NCBI RefSeq assembly: GCF_900102035.1 | Contig: NZ_LT629689.1 | Span: 1,302,001 to 1,366,000, forward strand | DNA length: 64,000 nucleotides | Source: Pseudomonas extremaustralis | GTDB taxonomy: Bacteria > Pseudomonadota > Gammaproteobacteria > Pseudomonadales > Pseudomonadaceae | Reading direction: 5' to 3' | Shown: piece after piece, positions 55,076-63,486 of the stretch | Layout of the letters: each line of letters begins with the position of its first letter | How positions within the stretch are numbered: position 1 is the stretch's first letter | The notes under the pieces: generated by a model | Databases searched by the model: none | What the model saw: only the letters and a program-made list of their open reading frames with translations | What the model was told of the DNA's origin: nothing | Program-made: the position numbers and the translations under genes

Positions 55076-56641
55076 TCAGCGATTGAAGCGTTCGACCAGC
55101 GCATATTGGGTGGCAGCGGTGTTGGTCAGCTCTTTGCTCAGGTCGTTGGATTGATGGGCCTGTAGCGAGGTCTGGTCGGCCAGTTCAGCGATGGTGGTGA
55201 TGTTGCGGCTGATCTCCTCGGCAACCGCGCTTTGTTCTTCGGTGGCGGCGGCGATCTGGGTGGTCATTTCGGTGATGTGCGAAACGGCTTCGCTGATGCC
55301 CACCAGGGCCTGGTCGGCTTCCAGTACCCAGGCCACGCCTTCCTGGGCCTGGCGCTGGCCGTGTTCCATGCTTTGCACGGCATTGTTGGAGGACGCCTGC
55401 AACTGGGTGATCAGCCCATGGATCTGCATGGTGGACTGGGAGGTGCGCTGAGCCAGCTGGCGCACTTCATCGGCCACCACCGCAAAGCCCCGGCCCATAT
55501 CCCCGGCGCGTGCGGCTTCAATCGCGGCGTTGAGCGCCAACAGGTTGGTTTGATCGGCGATGCCTTTGATCACATCGACCACGCTGCCGATCTCGTCGCT
55601 GTCCCTGGCCAATTGCGCCACGGTGGCGCCGGTCTCGCCGACCATGGCGGACAGGCGTTCGATGGCTTGACGGGTATCGCGCGCCACCTCACGGCCACGC
55701 CCGGTCAGCACATTGGCTTGCTGGGTGGCATCGGCGGTGCGTTGCACGTGACTGGCGACTTCCTGGGTGGTCGCGGCCATCTGGTTGACTGCGGCGGAGA
55801 CCTGTTCGGTTTCCGTGCGCTGACGATCCAGGCCTTTGGAGCTGGCGTGGGCCAGTTGATCGGATTGCCCGGCCAGGGCGCTGAGTTGTTCGGCGCTGTC
55901 CTGCAGGCGCGTAAGGCAGGTCTTCAGGCGCGCGGTCTGGCTGAGGAACGCGGTTTCCAAACGTCCTTGGGGGCCGCTTGCGTCACTGTACATTTGTGCG
56001 ATCAAGGCATCCGAGGTCGAAGGCTCGACCCCCGCCAGCAGGCGTAAAGTGCTGCCTTGACGCCAGCGCGAGCACAGCAAGCCCACCGGCACCGCGACCG
56101 CCACGGCGACCGCAATGGCCACCGGTGCGCTGAGGAACAGGCCAGCCACGCTGCCCGCCACGCCGGTCACCATGTAGGGCACGCAGCCCAGGGTTGCCGG
56201 TAGCCAGGCATTGCGGCGCGGCACGCCGGCCTTGCCCTGGCTGATGCGCTGGTACAACGCCTGGGCGCGGCGGATTTCATCGGCGGTGGGCTTGACCCGG
56301 ACCGACTCGAAACCCACCACTTGGTTGCCGTCGAATATCGGCGTGACGTAGGCGTTGACCCAATAGTGATCACCGTTCTTGGAGCGGTTCTTGACGATGC
56401 CCATCCAGGGCTGGCCTTGTTTGAGTGCACTCCACATGTGCGCAAATATGGCGGGAGGTACATCGGGGTGACGCACAATGTTCTGGGGGGCGCCGATCAG
56501 ATCGGCGCGGTTGAAACCGCTGATATCAACAAATGCGTCATTACAGTAAGTAATGACACCGCGTACATCGGTGGCGGAGATGAGTTTTTGCTGCGGCGCG
56601 AGGGATATCTCACGCTGTGTGACAGGCTGATTGTTGCGCAT
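55076..56641 (-). CDS. aer: Aerotaxis receptor
   Basis: This 521-residue methyl-accepting protein has an N-terminal PAS domain at about residues 15-120 ([20 protein letters not shown], then [18 protein letters not shown]), which in Aer binds FAD and senses redox state. A hydrophobic anchor at about 150-190 follows, and a long signalling coiled coil ends in the conserved hairpin tip ([22 protein letters not shown] split around residue 385). There is no periplasmic sensor domain, as expected for Aer. The length equals that of the P. aeruginosa receptor as I recall it. It is a single leftward gene. Confidence 0.94.
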   Translation of the reverse strand: MRNNQPVTQREISLAPQQKLISATDVRGVITYCNDAFVDISGFNRADLIGAPQNIVRHPDVPPAIFAHMWSALKQGQPWMGIVKNRSKNGDHYWVNAYVTPIFDGNQVVGFESVRVKPTADEIRRAQALYQRISQGKAGVPRRNAWLPATLGCVPYMVTGVAGSVAGLFLSAPVAIAVAVAVAVPVGLLCSRWRQGSTLRLLAGVEPSTSDALIAQMYSDASGPQGRLETAFLSQTARLKTCLTRLQDSAEQLSALAGQSDQLAHASSKGLDRQRTETEQVSAAVNQMAATTQEVASHVQRTADATQQANVLTGRGREVARDTRQAIERLSAMVGETGATVAQLARDSDEIGSVVDVIKGIADQTNLLALNAAIEAARAGDMGRGFAVVADEVRQLAQRTSQSTMQIHGLITQLQASSNNAVQSMEHGQRQAQEGVAWVLEADQALVGISEAVSHITEMTTQIAAATEEQSAVAEEISRNITTIAELADQTSLQAHQSNDLSKELTNTAATQYALVERFNR

Positions 56642-56804
56642 TCCGACTACTCCCTGGTTGCACTCATACCATCGGCGCCGACAGGCAAAAGGTTAATGCA
56701 CATTTGGCATTTAGCCAGCCGCCGGTCAAAAGCCTGAAATTTCCCGATGAAACACCTCATAATGGCCGCCATTTTCGTTTAGCCCGTTATTCTGGTGTGC
56801 CCCC

Positions 56805-59003
56805 ATGGAAATCAAGGTCAACTTTCTCGACAACCTCCGACTTGAAGCCAAGTTCGACGACTTCACGGTGATTGCCGACCAACCCATCCGCTATAAAGGC
56901 GATGGTTCGGCACCGGGGCCGTTCGATTACTTCCTGGCGTCGTCGGCCTTGTGCGCGGCGTACTTCGTGAAGTTGTACTGCGAAACACGCAACATCCCCA
57001 CGGACAATATCCGCCTGTCGCAGAACAACATCGTCGACCCGGAAAACCGCTACAACCAGATCTTCAAGATCCAGGTGGAGTTGCCGGCGGACATCAGCGA
57101 CAAAGACCGCCAGGGCATTTTGCGTTCCATCGAACGTTGCACCGTGAAAAAAGTGGTGCAGGCCGGGCCCCAGTTCGTCATCGAAGAAGTGGAAAACCTT
57201 GACGCCGATGCCCAGGCGTTGCTGATGCCCAACTCGACGTCGGAGGCGGGCACTTATATCGTCGGCAAGGACCTGCCGCTGGAGCAGACCATCGCCAATA
57301 TGTCCGGCATCCTTGCCGGCCTTGGCATGAAGATCGAGATCGCCTCGTGGCGCAATATCGTGCCCAACGTCTGGTCGCTGCACATTCGCGACGCGCACTC
57401 GCCGATGTGCTTCACCAACGGCAAGGGCGCGACCAAGGAAGGCGCGTTGGCGTCGGCGCTGGGCGAGTTCATCGAGCGTCTCAACTGCAACTTCTTCTAT
57501 AACGATCAATTCTGGGGTGAAACCCTGGCCAATGCGCCGTTCGTGCATTACCCGGACGAGCGCTGGTTCCAGCCCGGCGGCAACGACGAACTGCCGGCGG
57601 AAATCCTCGACGCCTACTGCCTGAAGATCTACAACCGCGACGGCGAGCTGCGTGGCTCGCATTTGTACGACACCAACTCCGGCAACGAAGCGCGCGGCAT
57701 CGTGTCGTTGCCGTTCGTGCGTCAGTCGGACGGCGAGGTGGTGTACTTCCCGTCCAACCTGATCGAAAACCTCTACCTCAGCAACGGCATGAGCGCTGGC
57801 AACACCTTGGCCGAAGCCCAGGTGCAGTGCCTGTCGGAGATTTTCGAGCGGGCGGTGAAGCGCGAAATCATCGAAGGCGAATTCGCCCTGCCGGATGTGC
57901 CGGCAGAGGTGTTGGCCAAATACCCCAAGATCCTGGCCGGCATTCAAGGCCTGGAAGCCCAGGGCTTCCCGGTGCTGGTCAAGGACGCGTCCCTGGGCGG
58001 TGAGTTCCCGGTGATGTGCGTGACCCTGATGAACCCGCGTACCGGCGGCGTGTTCGCCTCGTTCGGCGCGCACCCGAGCCTGGAAGTGGCGCTGGAACGC
58101 AGCCTCACCGAACTGCTGCAAGGTCGTAGTTTCGAGGGCCTTAACGACTTGCCACCGCCGACCTTCGAGGGCCAAGCGGTCACCGAGCCGAACAACTTCG
58201 TCGAGCACTTCATCGATTCCAGCGGCGTGGTCTCGTGGCGCTTCTTCAGTGCCCAGTCGGACTATGAATTTGTCGAGTGGGACTTCTCCGGCCAGGGCGA
58301 AAACTCCAACGCCGAAGAGGCCGCGACGCTGTTCGGCATTCTGGAAAACATGGGCAAAGAGTCCTACATGGCGGTGTACGAGCACCTCGGCGCCACCGCT
58401 TGCCGCATCCTGGTGCCGGATTATTCGGAAATCTACCCGGTGGACGACCTGATCTGGGACAACACCAACAAGGCGCTGTTTTTCCGCGAGGACATTCTCA
58501 ACCTGCACCGCCTGGACGATGAGGAGTTGCAGGCGTTGGTCGAGCGCCTGATCGAAAGCGAGCTGGACGACTACACCGATATCACCACCCTGATCGGCAT
58601 CGAGTTCGACGACAACACCGCCTGGGGCCAACTGACCATCCTGGAGTTGAAGCTGCTGATCTTCCTCGCCTTGCGGCAGTTTGAAGAGGCCAAGGAGTGC
58701 GTGGAGATGTTCTTGCAGTACAACGACAACACCGCCGAGCGCGGCCTGTTTTACCAGGCGATGAACGCGGTGCTGGAAATGGAACTGGACGACGACTTGG
58801 AACTGGCGGATTACGAAGCCAACTTCCGCCGCATGTTTGGCAATGAACGCATGGATGCGGTGATCGGCTCAGTCAACGGCAGTGTGCGGTTCCACGGGTT
58901 GACGCCGACCAGCATGAAGCTGGAAGGGTTGGATCGGCATTTGCGCTTGATTGAGAGCTATAAGAAGCTGCATGGCGCGCGGGCTGCGGTCTCTATCCGT
59001 TAA
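56805..59003 (+). CDS. ycaO: OsmC-YcaO fusion protein
   Basis: This 732-residue protein joins an OsmC-like domain (about 1-140, with FDYFLASSALCAAYFVKLYC and RCTVKK carrying the two redox cysteines) to a full YcaO protein (about 155-732). The second part aligns with E. coli YcaO over its whole length: VPNVWSLHIRDAHSPMCFTNGKGATKEGALASALGEFIERL runs through the ATP-binding region, and the C-terminal part (ALRQFEEAKECVEMFLQYN) is TPR-like. E. coli YcaO is linked to RimO-dependent methylthiolation of ribosomal protein S12. No azoline-peptide precursor or partner cyclase lies nearby. The OsmC half may protect or deliver a thiol; that is inference. Confidence 0.92.
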   Translation: MEIKVNFLDNLRLEAKFDDFTVIADQPIRYKGDGSAPGPFDYFLASSALCAAYFVKLYCETRNIPTDNIRLSQNNIVDPENRYNQIFKIQVELPADISDKDRQGILRSIERCTVKKVVQAGPQFVIEEVENLDADAQALLMPNSTSEAGTYIVGKDLPLEQTIANMSGILAGLGMKIEIASWRNIVPNVWSLHIRDAHSPMCFTNGKGATKEGALASALGEFIERLNCNFFYNDQFWGETLANAPFVHYPDERWFQPGGNDELPAEILDAYCLKIYNRDGELRGSHLYDTNSGNEARGIVSLPFVRQSDGEVVYFPSNLIENLYLSNGMSAGNTLAEAQVQCLSEIFERAVKREIIEGEFALPDVPAEVLAKYPKILAGIQGLEAQGFPVLVKDASLGGEFPVMCVTLMNPRTGGVFASFGAHPSLEVALERSLTELLQGRSFEGLNDLPPPTFEGQAVTEPNNFVEHFIDSSGVVSWRFFSAQSDYEFVEWDFSGQGENSNAEEAATLFGILENMGKESYMAVYEHLGATACRILVPDYSEIYPVDDLIWDNTNKALFFREDILNLHRLDDEELQALVERLIESELDDYTDITTLIGIEFDDNTAWGQLTILELKLLIFLALRQFEEAKECVEMFLQYNDNTAERGLFYQAMNAVLEMELDDDLELADYEANFRRMFGNERMDAVIGSVNGSVRFHGLTPTSMKLEGLDRHLRLIESYKKLHGARAAVSIR

Positions 59004-59049
59004 CGCTGGCACGCTGGGGTGAGCCTCCGTGCTCACCGCCTATCCCGCC

Positions 59050-59766
59050 TCAGATCACATGGGCCCGCTGCAACTCCGTCAGGGACAACGCCTTGAGCCG
59101 GGCCAGCAGCGGGTCGCGCCGGTCCCGTGGGTGGGGCAGGTCCACCGCCAATTCCTGGCGAATGCTGCTCGGTCGGTTGTCCATCACCAGCACCCGATCA
59201 CTCAGGTACAGCGCTTCGTCCACATCATGGGTCACCAGCAACAGGGCGATGGCATGGTGTTCGGCCAGTTGCAGCAGCAGGTCCTGCAGTTTCATGCGGG
59301 TAAATGCATCCACCGCGCTGAACGGTTCATCCAGCAGCAACACCTGGGGGCGTGAATACAGGCCGCGGGCAATCGCGACCCGCTGGGCCATGCCACCGGA
59401 TAGTGCCTTGGGCAAGGCCTGGGCAAACCCCTTGAGACCGACTTCCTCGATCAATTGCGTGACCCAGGCCTTGTCGTAGTGGTCGTCATCGCTCAAGCCG
59501 ATGTTCTGCTCCACCGTGAGCCAGGGCATCAGGCGCGGTTCCTGGAACACAAACGCCACTTCGCCTTCGGGGCTGCGCAGTTCGCCCTGGAAGTCGGTTT
59601 CCAGGCCGGCGACGATGCGCAGCAACGTGCTCTTGCCGCAGCCGCTGGGCCCCAGCAGGCTCACGGCTTCGCGCGGTTGCAGCGCCAGGCTGACGTTTTT
59701 CAATACGGTGGTGCTGGCGAAGCTTTTACGCTGCACCCGGATTTCCAATAACGGCTGCGTGCTCAT
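59050..59766 (-). CDS. Sulfonate-type ABC transporter ATP-binding protein (SsuB/TauB-like)
   Basis: This 238-residue ATPase has Walker A LGPSGCGKST near residue 40, the signature LSGGMAQR, Walker B VLLLDEPFSAVDA and an H-loop VTHDVDEAL. It belongs to the nitrate/sulfonate/taurine importer group. I start at MSTQPLLEIRV (ATG 59766), which overlaps the permease stop by four bases (ATGA); the longer frame from 60381 is antisense-like junk within the permease gene. It is the last gene of a three-gene leftward operon. Confidence 0.93.
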   Translation of the reverse strand: MSTQPLLEIRVQRKSFASTTVLKNVSLALQPREAVSLLGPSGCGKSTLLRIVAGLETDFQGELRSPEGEVAFVFQEPRLMPWLTVEQNIGLSDDDHYDKAWVTQLIEEVGLKGFAQALPKALSGGMAQRVAIARGLYSRPQVLLLDEPFSAVDAFTRMKLQDLLLQLAEHHAIALLLVTHDVDEALYLSDRVLVMDNRPSSIRQELAVDLPHPRDRRDPLLARLKALSLTELQRAHVI

Positions 59767-60590
59767 TGTTCCGCCCCTTGACCATTGAAGGTGTCGCGCC
59801 AGGCCAGGCAGCGTTTTTCCAGCGCGGCGAGCAGGCCATCGCTGACCTTGCCGAGTAACGCCAGCACGATGATTGCCGCCAGTACGATGTCCGGCCGTGA
59901 GGTTTCGCGCCCATCGCTGAGCAAGTAACCCAAGCCTTTGGTGGCTGCGATCAGCTCGGCCGCCACGAGGAACATCCACGCTAGGCTCAAGCCGCTGCGC
60001 AACCCGGTGAACAGGCCGGGCAGGGCGGCGGGCAACAGGATGCGGCGCACCAGGCGCCGCCGGCTGAAGCCATACATCTGCCCGACTTCCACCAGCTTGC
60101 GGTCGATGTCGCGAATCGCCGCCACACCGTTGACGTACACCGGGAAGAACGCGCCGATAGCGATCAGCACGATTTTCGAGGTTTCGTCGATGCCCAGCCA
60201 CAGCAGCAACAACGGTACCCAAGCCAGGCTCGGGATTGAACGCAGCCCGGCGAAGGTCGGCTCCAGATAGGCTTCGGCGTCGCGGCTCAAACCGACCCAG
60301 GCGGCAAACACCAGGGCCAGGCTGGCGCCGATGGCAAAGCCCAGCAGCACCCGTGCGAGGCTGGCGCCGAGGTGTTTCCACAACGCGCCTTCAGCCAGAT
60401 CGGTGAGCGTCACCGCGATCTCGCTCGGCGCCGGCATCTGGTAGGACGGCAGCCAGCCGATCCGCACTACCGCTTCGAGGATCAACAGGATCAGCACCGG
60501 CAGGGCCAGGCCTTTGAGCCGTCTGGGCCAGGCGCTGCGCCGGTTCACCACCGCTGCCGGAAGGGGCATTGCTTGGCTTTTGCTGGTCAT
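59763..60590 (-). CDS. Sulfonate-type ABC transporter permease (SsuC/TauC-like)
   Basis: This 275-residue inner-membrane permease has six hydrophobic helices and the family segment SLARVLLGFAIGASLALVFAAWVGLS. The ATPase-coupling loop is around EVGQMYGFSRRRLVRRILLPAALPGLFTGLR. It lies 10 bases after the binding-protein gene and overlaps the ATPase gene, so the three form a compact importer operon. Sulfonate is the likely ligand group; nitrate or another organosulfur compound cannot be excluded. Confidence 0.93.
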   Translation of the reverse strand: MTSKSQAMPLPAAVVNRRSAWPRRLKGLALPVLILLILEAVVRIGWLPSYQMPAPSEIAVTLTDLAEGALWKHLGASLARVLLGFAIGASLALVFAAWVGLSRDAEAYLEPTFAGLRSIPSLAWVPLLLLWLGIDETSKIVLIAIGAFFPVYVNGVAAIRDIDRKLVEVGQMYGFSRRRLVRRILLPAALPGLFTGLRSGLSLAWMFLVAAELIAATKGLGYLLSDGRETSRPDIVLAAIIVLALLGKVSDGLLAALEKRCLAWRDTFNGQGAEQ

Positions 60591-60600
60591 CGCGAGCCCC

Positions 60601-61572
60601 TTACGGTTTCGGCAGGTTTTGGCCGAACGAGGTGTCGATCAATTGGTCGATCACCTGGTCCACATTGACCCCACGGCGCACCAACTCCTCGGACACCAGG
60701 ATCGGTGCCGCCGCCTTGGACGACTGCACATCCTTGCTGCTCAGCAGCGGCGTGCTCAGGTCGGTACGCGACAGTTGCAACTTGGCCACGTCCAGCGGCA
60801 GGCCGGATTCGTCGGCGAGCAGCTTGGCGAATTCATCCGGGTGCTTCACCGCCCAGTCACGGGCTTTTTCGTAGGCGCCGAGGACCTTGGTGATGGTCTG
60901 TGGATGGGCGGCGGCGAACTTCTCGGTGACGCTGACCACGCCATAGCTGTTGAAGTCTTTGTTGCGGTACAGCAGGCGCGAACCGGCCTGGACTTGACTG
61001 GCGGCCATGTGTGGGTCGAGGCCGGCCCAGGCGTCCACGTCGCCTTTTTCCAGCGCGGTGCGGCCGTCCGGGTGTTGCAGGTGCACCAGTTCCACGTCGT
61101 CTTTTTTCAGCCCGGCTTTTTCCAGGCTGCGCAGGGTGAACAGGTACGGATCGGTGCCTTTGGTGGCCGCGATTTTCTTGCCTTTCAGGTCGGTGACGCT
61201 GTTGAGCGGCGAGTCCTTGCGAACCACAAGAGCGGTCCATTCGGCGCGGCTGTAGACATACACCGATTTGATCGGGCTGCCGTTGGCCCGGCTCAGCACG
61301 GCCGACAGGCTCGCCGAAGAGGCGAAATCCACGCCGCCGCTATTGAGGTATTCCAGGGAGCGGTTGCTGCCCTGGCTCAGTACCCAACCCACCTTGCTAT
61401 GGGGCAGGGCCTGTTCGAGCCAGCCGAAGTGCTTGAGCACCAGGCTGACGGGCGAGTAGTAGGCGTAATCCAGATTGACTTCGGCCGGATCGGTTTCGGC
61501 CGCGAACGCTTGGGGTTGCAGGCACAGGGCGAGGGCGCAGGCGCCGAGTAAACGTTGGGTAAAAGGTTTCAT
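60601..61572 (-). CDS. Sulfonate-type ABC transporter substrate-binding protein (SsuA-like)
   Basis: This 323-residue periplasmic protein has a signal peptide (LLGACALALCLQPQAFAAE, cut near residue 25) and a type II binding fold related to SsuA/TauA/NMT1. DLKGKKIAATKGTDPYLFTL and GDVDAWAGLDPHMAASQ are characteristic segments. I use ATG 61572, with GGAG upstream; the frame continuing to 61986 is not coding. It is the first gene of the operon and sits 90 bases downstream of a sigma54-like promoter, pointing to RpoN-dependent expression under sulfur limitation, as in SfnR-controlled genes; that link is inference. Confidence 0.92.
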   Translation of the reverse strand: MKPFTQRLLGACALALCLQPQAFAAETDPAEVNLDYAYYSPVSLVLKHFGWLEQALPHSKVGWVLSQGSNRSLEYLNSGGVDFASSASLSAVLSRANGSPIKSVYVYSRAEWTALVVRKDSPLNSVTDLKGKKIAATKGTDPYLFTLRSLEKAGLKKDDVELVHLQHPDGRTALEKGDVDAWAGLDPHMAASQVQAGSRLLYRNKDFNSYGVVSVTEKFAAAHPQTITKVLGAYEKARDWAVKHPDEFAKLLADESGLPLDVAKLQLSRTDLSTPLLSSKDVQSSKAAAPILVSEELVRRGVNVDQVIDQLIDTSFGQNLPKP

Positions 61573-61662
61573 GGAGCAGCTCCGGAGAAGGCGTTGAGAG
61601 ACGGCTTTTCTTATATTCAGAAAATTGAGCTTTTTATGGCTCAATAATGCCTTATAGGAATA

Positions 61663-61678
61663 TGCAGTCTCTGTGCCA
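61663..61678 (-). promoter_or_regulatory. Sigma54-like promoter of the sulfonate importer operon
   Basis: Read leftward: TGGCACA-GAGA-CTGCA, with GG and GC ten bases apart and two mismatches to the RpoN consensus. It differs from the nirB promoter at one base only. Confidence 0.65.
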
Positions 61679-61737
61679 TCTGGCGCGGTGCCGGATTTGC
61701 TGGGGTTGGGGCCGCAAAGGCTGTTATGGAAGGCGAC

Positions 61738-61772
61738 AAAGTGTTGAATCGCTGTTTGCAGCACAACACTTT
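61738..61772. promoter_or_regulatory. Inverted repeat, candidate activator site
   Basis: AAAGTGTTG (61738-61746) and CAACACTTT (61764-61772) are perfect complements enclosing a smaller GCTG/CAGC repeat. The centre lies about 78 bases upstream of the -24 element, which suits an RpoN enhancer-binding protein. Confidence 0.5.
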
Positions 61773-61893
61773 TCATATATCTAAATGGAATAAATAAAGA
61801 GTTATATATTCCTTTTATTGTTTTCCCCAATAGCGCATTTTGAAGGCCTGCGCATTCGTGCGGATTGACCCAACAGCTAATAGGAAACCCGAC

Positions 61894-62109
61894 ATGACCA
61901 TTAAAGCGATCAACGTGCGCAACCAGTTCAAAGGCGTAATCAAGGAAATCCTGCTGGGCGAGGTGGTGTCCGAAATCGATGTGCAAACCGCGTCGGGTAT
62001 CGTGACGTCCGTGATCACGACCCGTTCGGTACGCGACCTGGAATTGAAAGTGGGCAGCGAAGTGATTGCCTTCGTGAAGTCCACCGAAGTGTCCATCGCC
62101 AAGCTGTGA
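61894..62109 (+). CDS. Molbindin-type TOBE domain protein
   Basis: This 71-residue protein is a single TOBE/Mop domain (FKGVIKEILLGEVVSEIDVQ, then SGIVTSVITTRSVRDLELK and VIAFVKSTEVSIAKL), the fold that binds molybdate or tungstate oxyanions in the cytoplasm. I start at ATG 61894 with AGGA eight bases upstream; the longer frame from 61840 adds 18 residues. It diverges from the sulfonate importer operon and is followed by a short terminator. A storage or homeostasis role for molybdenum is usual in the family. Confidence 0.9.
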   Translation: MTIKAINVRNQFKGVIKEILLGEVVSEIDVQTASGIVTSVITTRSVRDLELKVGSEVIAFVKSTEVSIAKL

Positions 62110-62121
62110 ACCCGGCAGAAT

Positions 62122-62140
62122 GTGGGAGCGCCGCTCCCAC
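62122..62140. terminator. Short GTGGGAGC palindrome between convergent genes
   Basis: GTGGGAGC (62122-62129) and GCTCCCAC (62133-62140) form a perfect eight-pair stem with a three-base loop between the molbindin gene and the patB-like gene. There is no T run, so it may be a half-REP element more than an intrinsic terminator. Confidence 0.5.
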
Positions 62141-62160
62141 CGCCGCTTGCAGTCGCGCGT

Positions 62161-63306
62161 CTAGCGCTGACGCAGCGCCCGTTCCATGCGCTGCACACCT
62201 TCTTCCAGCAACGCCCGTGGGCAGCCGAAGTTCAGGCGCACGAATTGCTGGCTGTCATCACCGAATTCGATCCCTGCGCTGAGCCCGACCTTGGCTTGCT
62301 CCAGGAAGAACCGGTGTGGGTCATCCAGGCCCAGGGCGCTGCAATCCAGCCAGGCCAGGAACGTACCTTGGGGCGCATGCATGACGATGCCGGGCAAGCG
62401 CGTGCGCACGGCGTCGAGCAGGTAGTCACGGTTGGCTTGCAGGTATTGCACCAATGCCTGCAGCCATTCGCCGCATTCAGCGTAGGCCGCACGGGTGGCT
62501 TCCAGGCCCAGGGGGCTGACGCTGTCGACCATGCCGCAGCGCGCGTTATTGAAACGCTCGCGGATTTCGGCGTTCTGCACCACGGCAAAACAGGTTTTCA
62601 AGCCGGCCACGTTGTAGGCCTTGCTCGCCGACATCAACGTGATGGTGCGCTGGGCAATCTCGGCGCTGAGGCTGGCGGTGGGGATGTGACGGCGGCCGTC
62701 GAAGCACAGCTCGGCGTGGATTTCATCGGAGATGATCAGTGCGCCGTGCTCCAGGCAGGCATTGGCCACGGCCAGCAATTCTTCGCGGGGGAAGACCTTG
62801 CCCAGGGGGTTGTGCGGGTTGCTCAACAGCAGCGCGCCGGCGCCGTTCAGCGCCTGGCGCAGGGCCGGCAGTGGCGTGATGTATTCAGCGCCGATCAGTT
62901 CGAACGGCACTTCGATACGCGGCAGGTTCCAGTGGCCGGGCGCCAGGCGGATCGGGCGATAGTTGGGGGTTTGCAGCACCACCGGCTGGCCGGGTTGCAC
63001 GAAAGCGTGCAGCGCCATATTGAAGCCTGGTTCGACGCCGGGCAGAAACAGCAGCTCGTCAGGCTGCACGCGCCAGGCGTACTTGGCCCACAAATCGGCG
63101 ACGATGGCCTCGCGCACGTCCGGGCCGGCCACGCTGTAGCCGAGGATCTGCTGGTCGAGGCGCGCGTGCAGGGCCTGCAACACGGCGGGCGGCGCGGCGA
63201 TGTCCATGTCGGCGATCCACATCGGCAACACGTCGGGCGGGTAACGGTTCCATTTGGTGCTGCCGGTGCCGAGGCGGGGGTGGATCGTGTCGAAATCAAA
63301 GCTCAT
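62161..63306 (-). CDS. patB: PatB/MalY-type pyridoxal-phosphate C-S lyase
   Basis: This 381-residue fold-type I enzyme is of the PatB/MalY group, which cleaves cystathionine or related thioethers to a thiol, pyruvate and ammonia. The N terminus DFDTIHPRLGTGSTKWN is characteristic. The PLP lysine is Lys229 in SASKAYNVAG, and Asp194 in SDEIHAEL contacts the ring nitrogen. It is cytoplasmic. It lies between the sulfonate importer region and a gamma-glutamyltransferase gene, both of which feed sulfur or glutathione-derived compounds, so a role in sulfur recycling is plausible. Confidence 0.9.
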   Translation of the reverse strand: MSFDFDTIHPRLGTGSTKWNRYPPDVLPMWIADMDIAAPPAVLQALHARLDQQILGYSVAGPDVREAIVADLWAKYAWRVQPDELLFLPGVEPGFNMALHAFVQPGQPVVLQTPNYRPIRLAPGHWNLPRIEVPFELIGAEYITPLPALRQALNGAGALLLSNPHNPLGKVFPREELLAVANACLEHGALIISDEIHAELCFDGRRHIPTASLSAEIAQRTITLMSASKAYNVAGLKTCFAVVQNAEIRERFNNARCGMVDSVSPLGLEATRAAYAECGEWLQALVQYLQANRDYLLDAVRTRLPGIVMHAPQGTFLAWLDCSALGLDDPHRFFLEQAKVGLSAGIEFGDDSQQFVRLNFGCPRALLEEGVQRMERALRQR

Positions 63307-63486
63307 GGGGGGGCTCGTGTCGGAGAGTCAGGCGAAGAATGGCGCCGATTTTAGCGCCATTGGCCGTCCAGGCCAGCGCTGAATCGTTCCGTGACCGACA
63401 AACTCTGTCATAAAAACGCCATTGCGCTGGGTCTTGGGTTCGCTACGGGCTATTTTGGTGCATCTCAATAACCCGAGTAACCATGG

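Larger units (their letters stand above)
61573..61893. other. Divergent control region, sulfonate importer and molbindin genes
   Basis: The 321 bases are AT-rich between 61770 and 61830. They hold a hairpin ATTGAGC/GCTCAAT (61624-61645) in the importer leader, a leftward sigma54-like promoter and a 35-base inverted repeat. No gene is seen. Confidence 0.55.

Noticed and set aside
60601..61986. Longer form of the sulfonate-binding protein starting at 61986
   Set aside because: The extra 138 residues run through the molbindin gene and both regulatory elements and precede a proper signal peptide.
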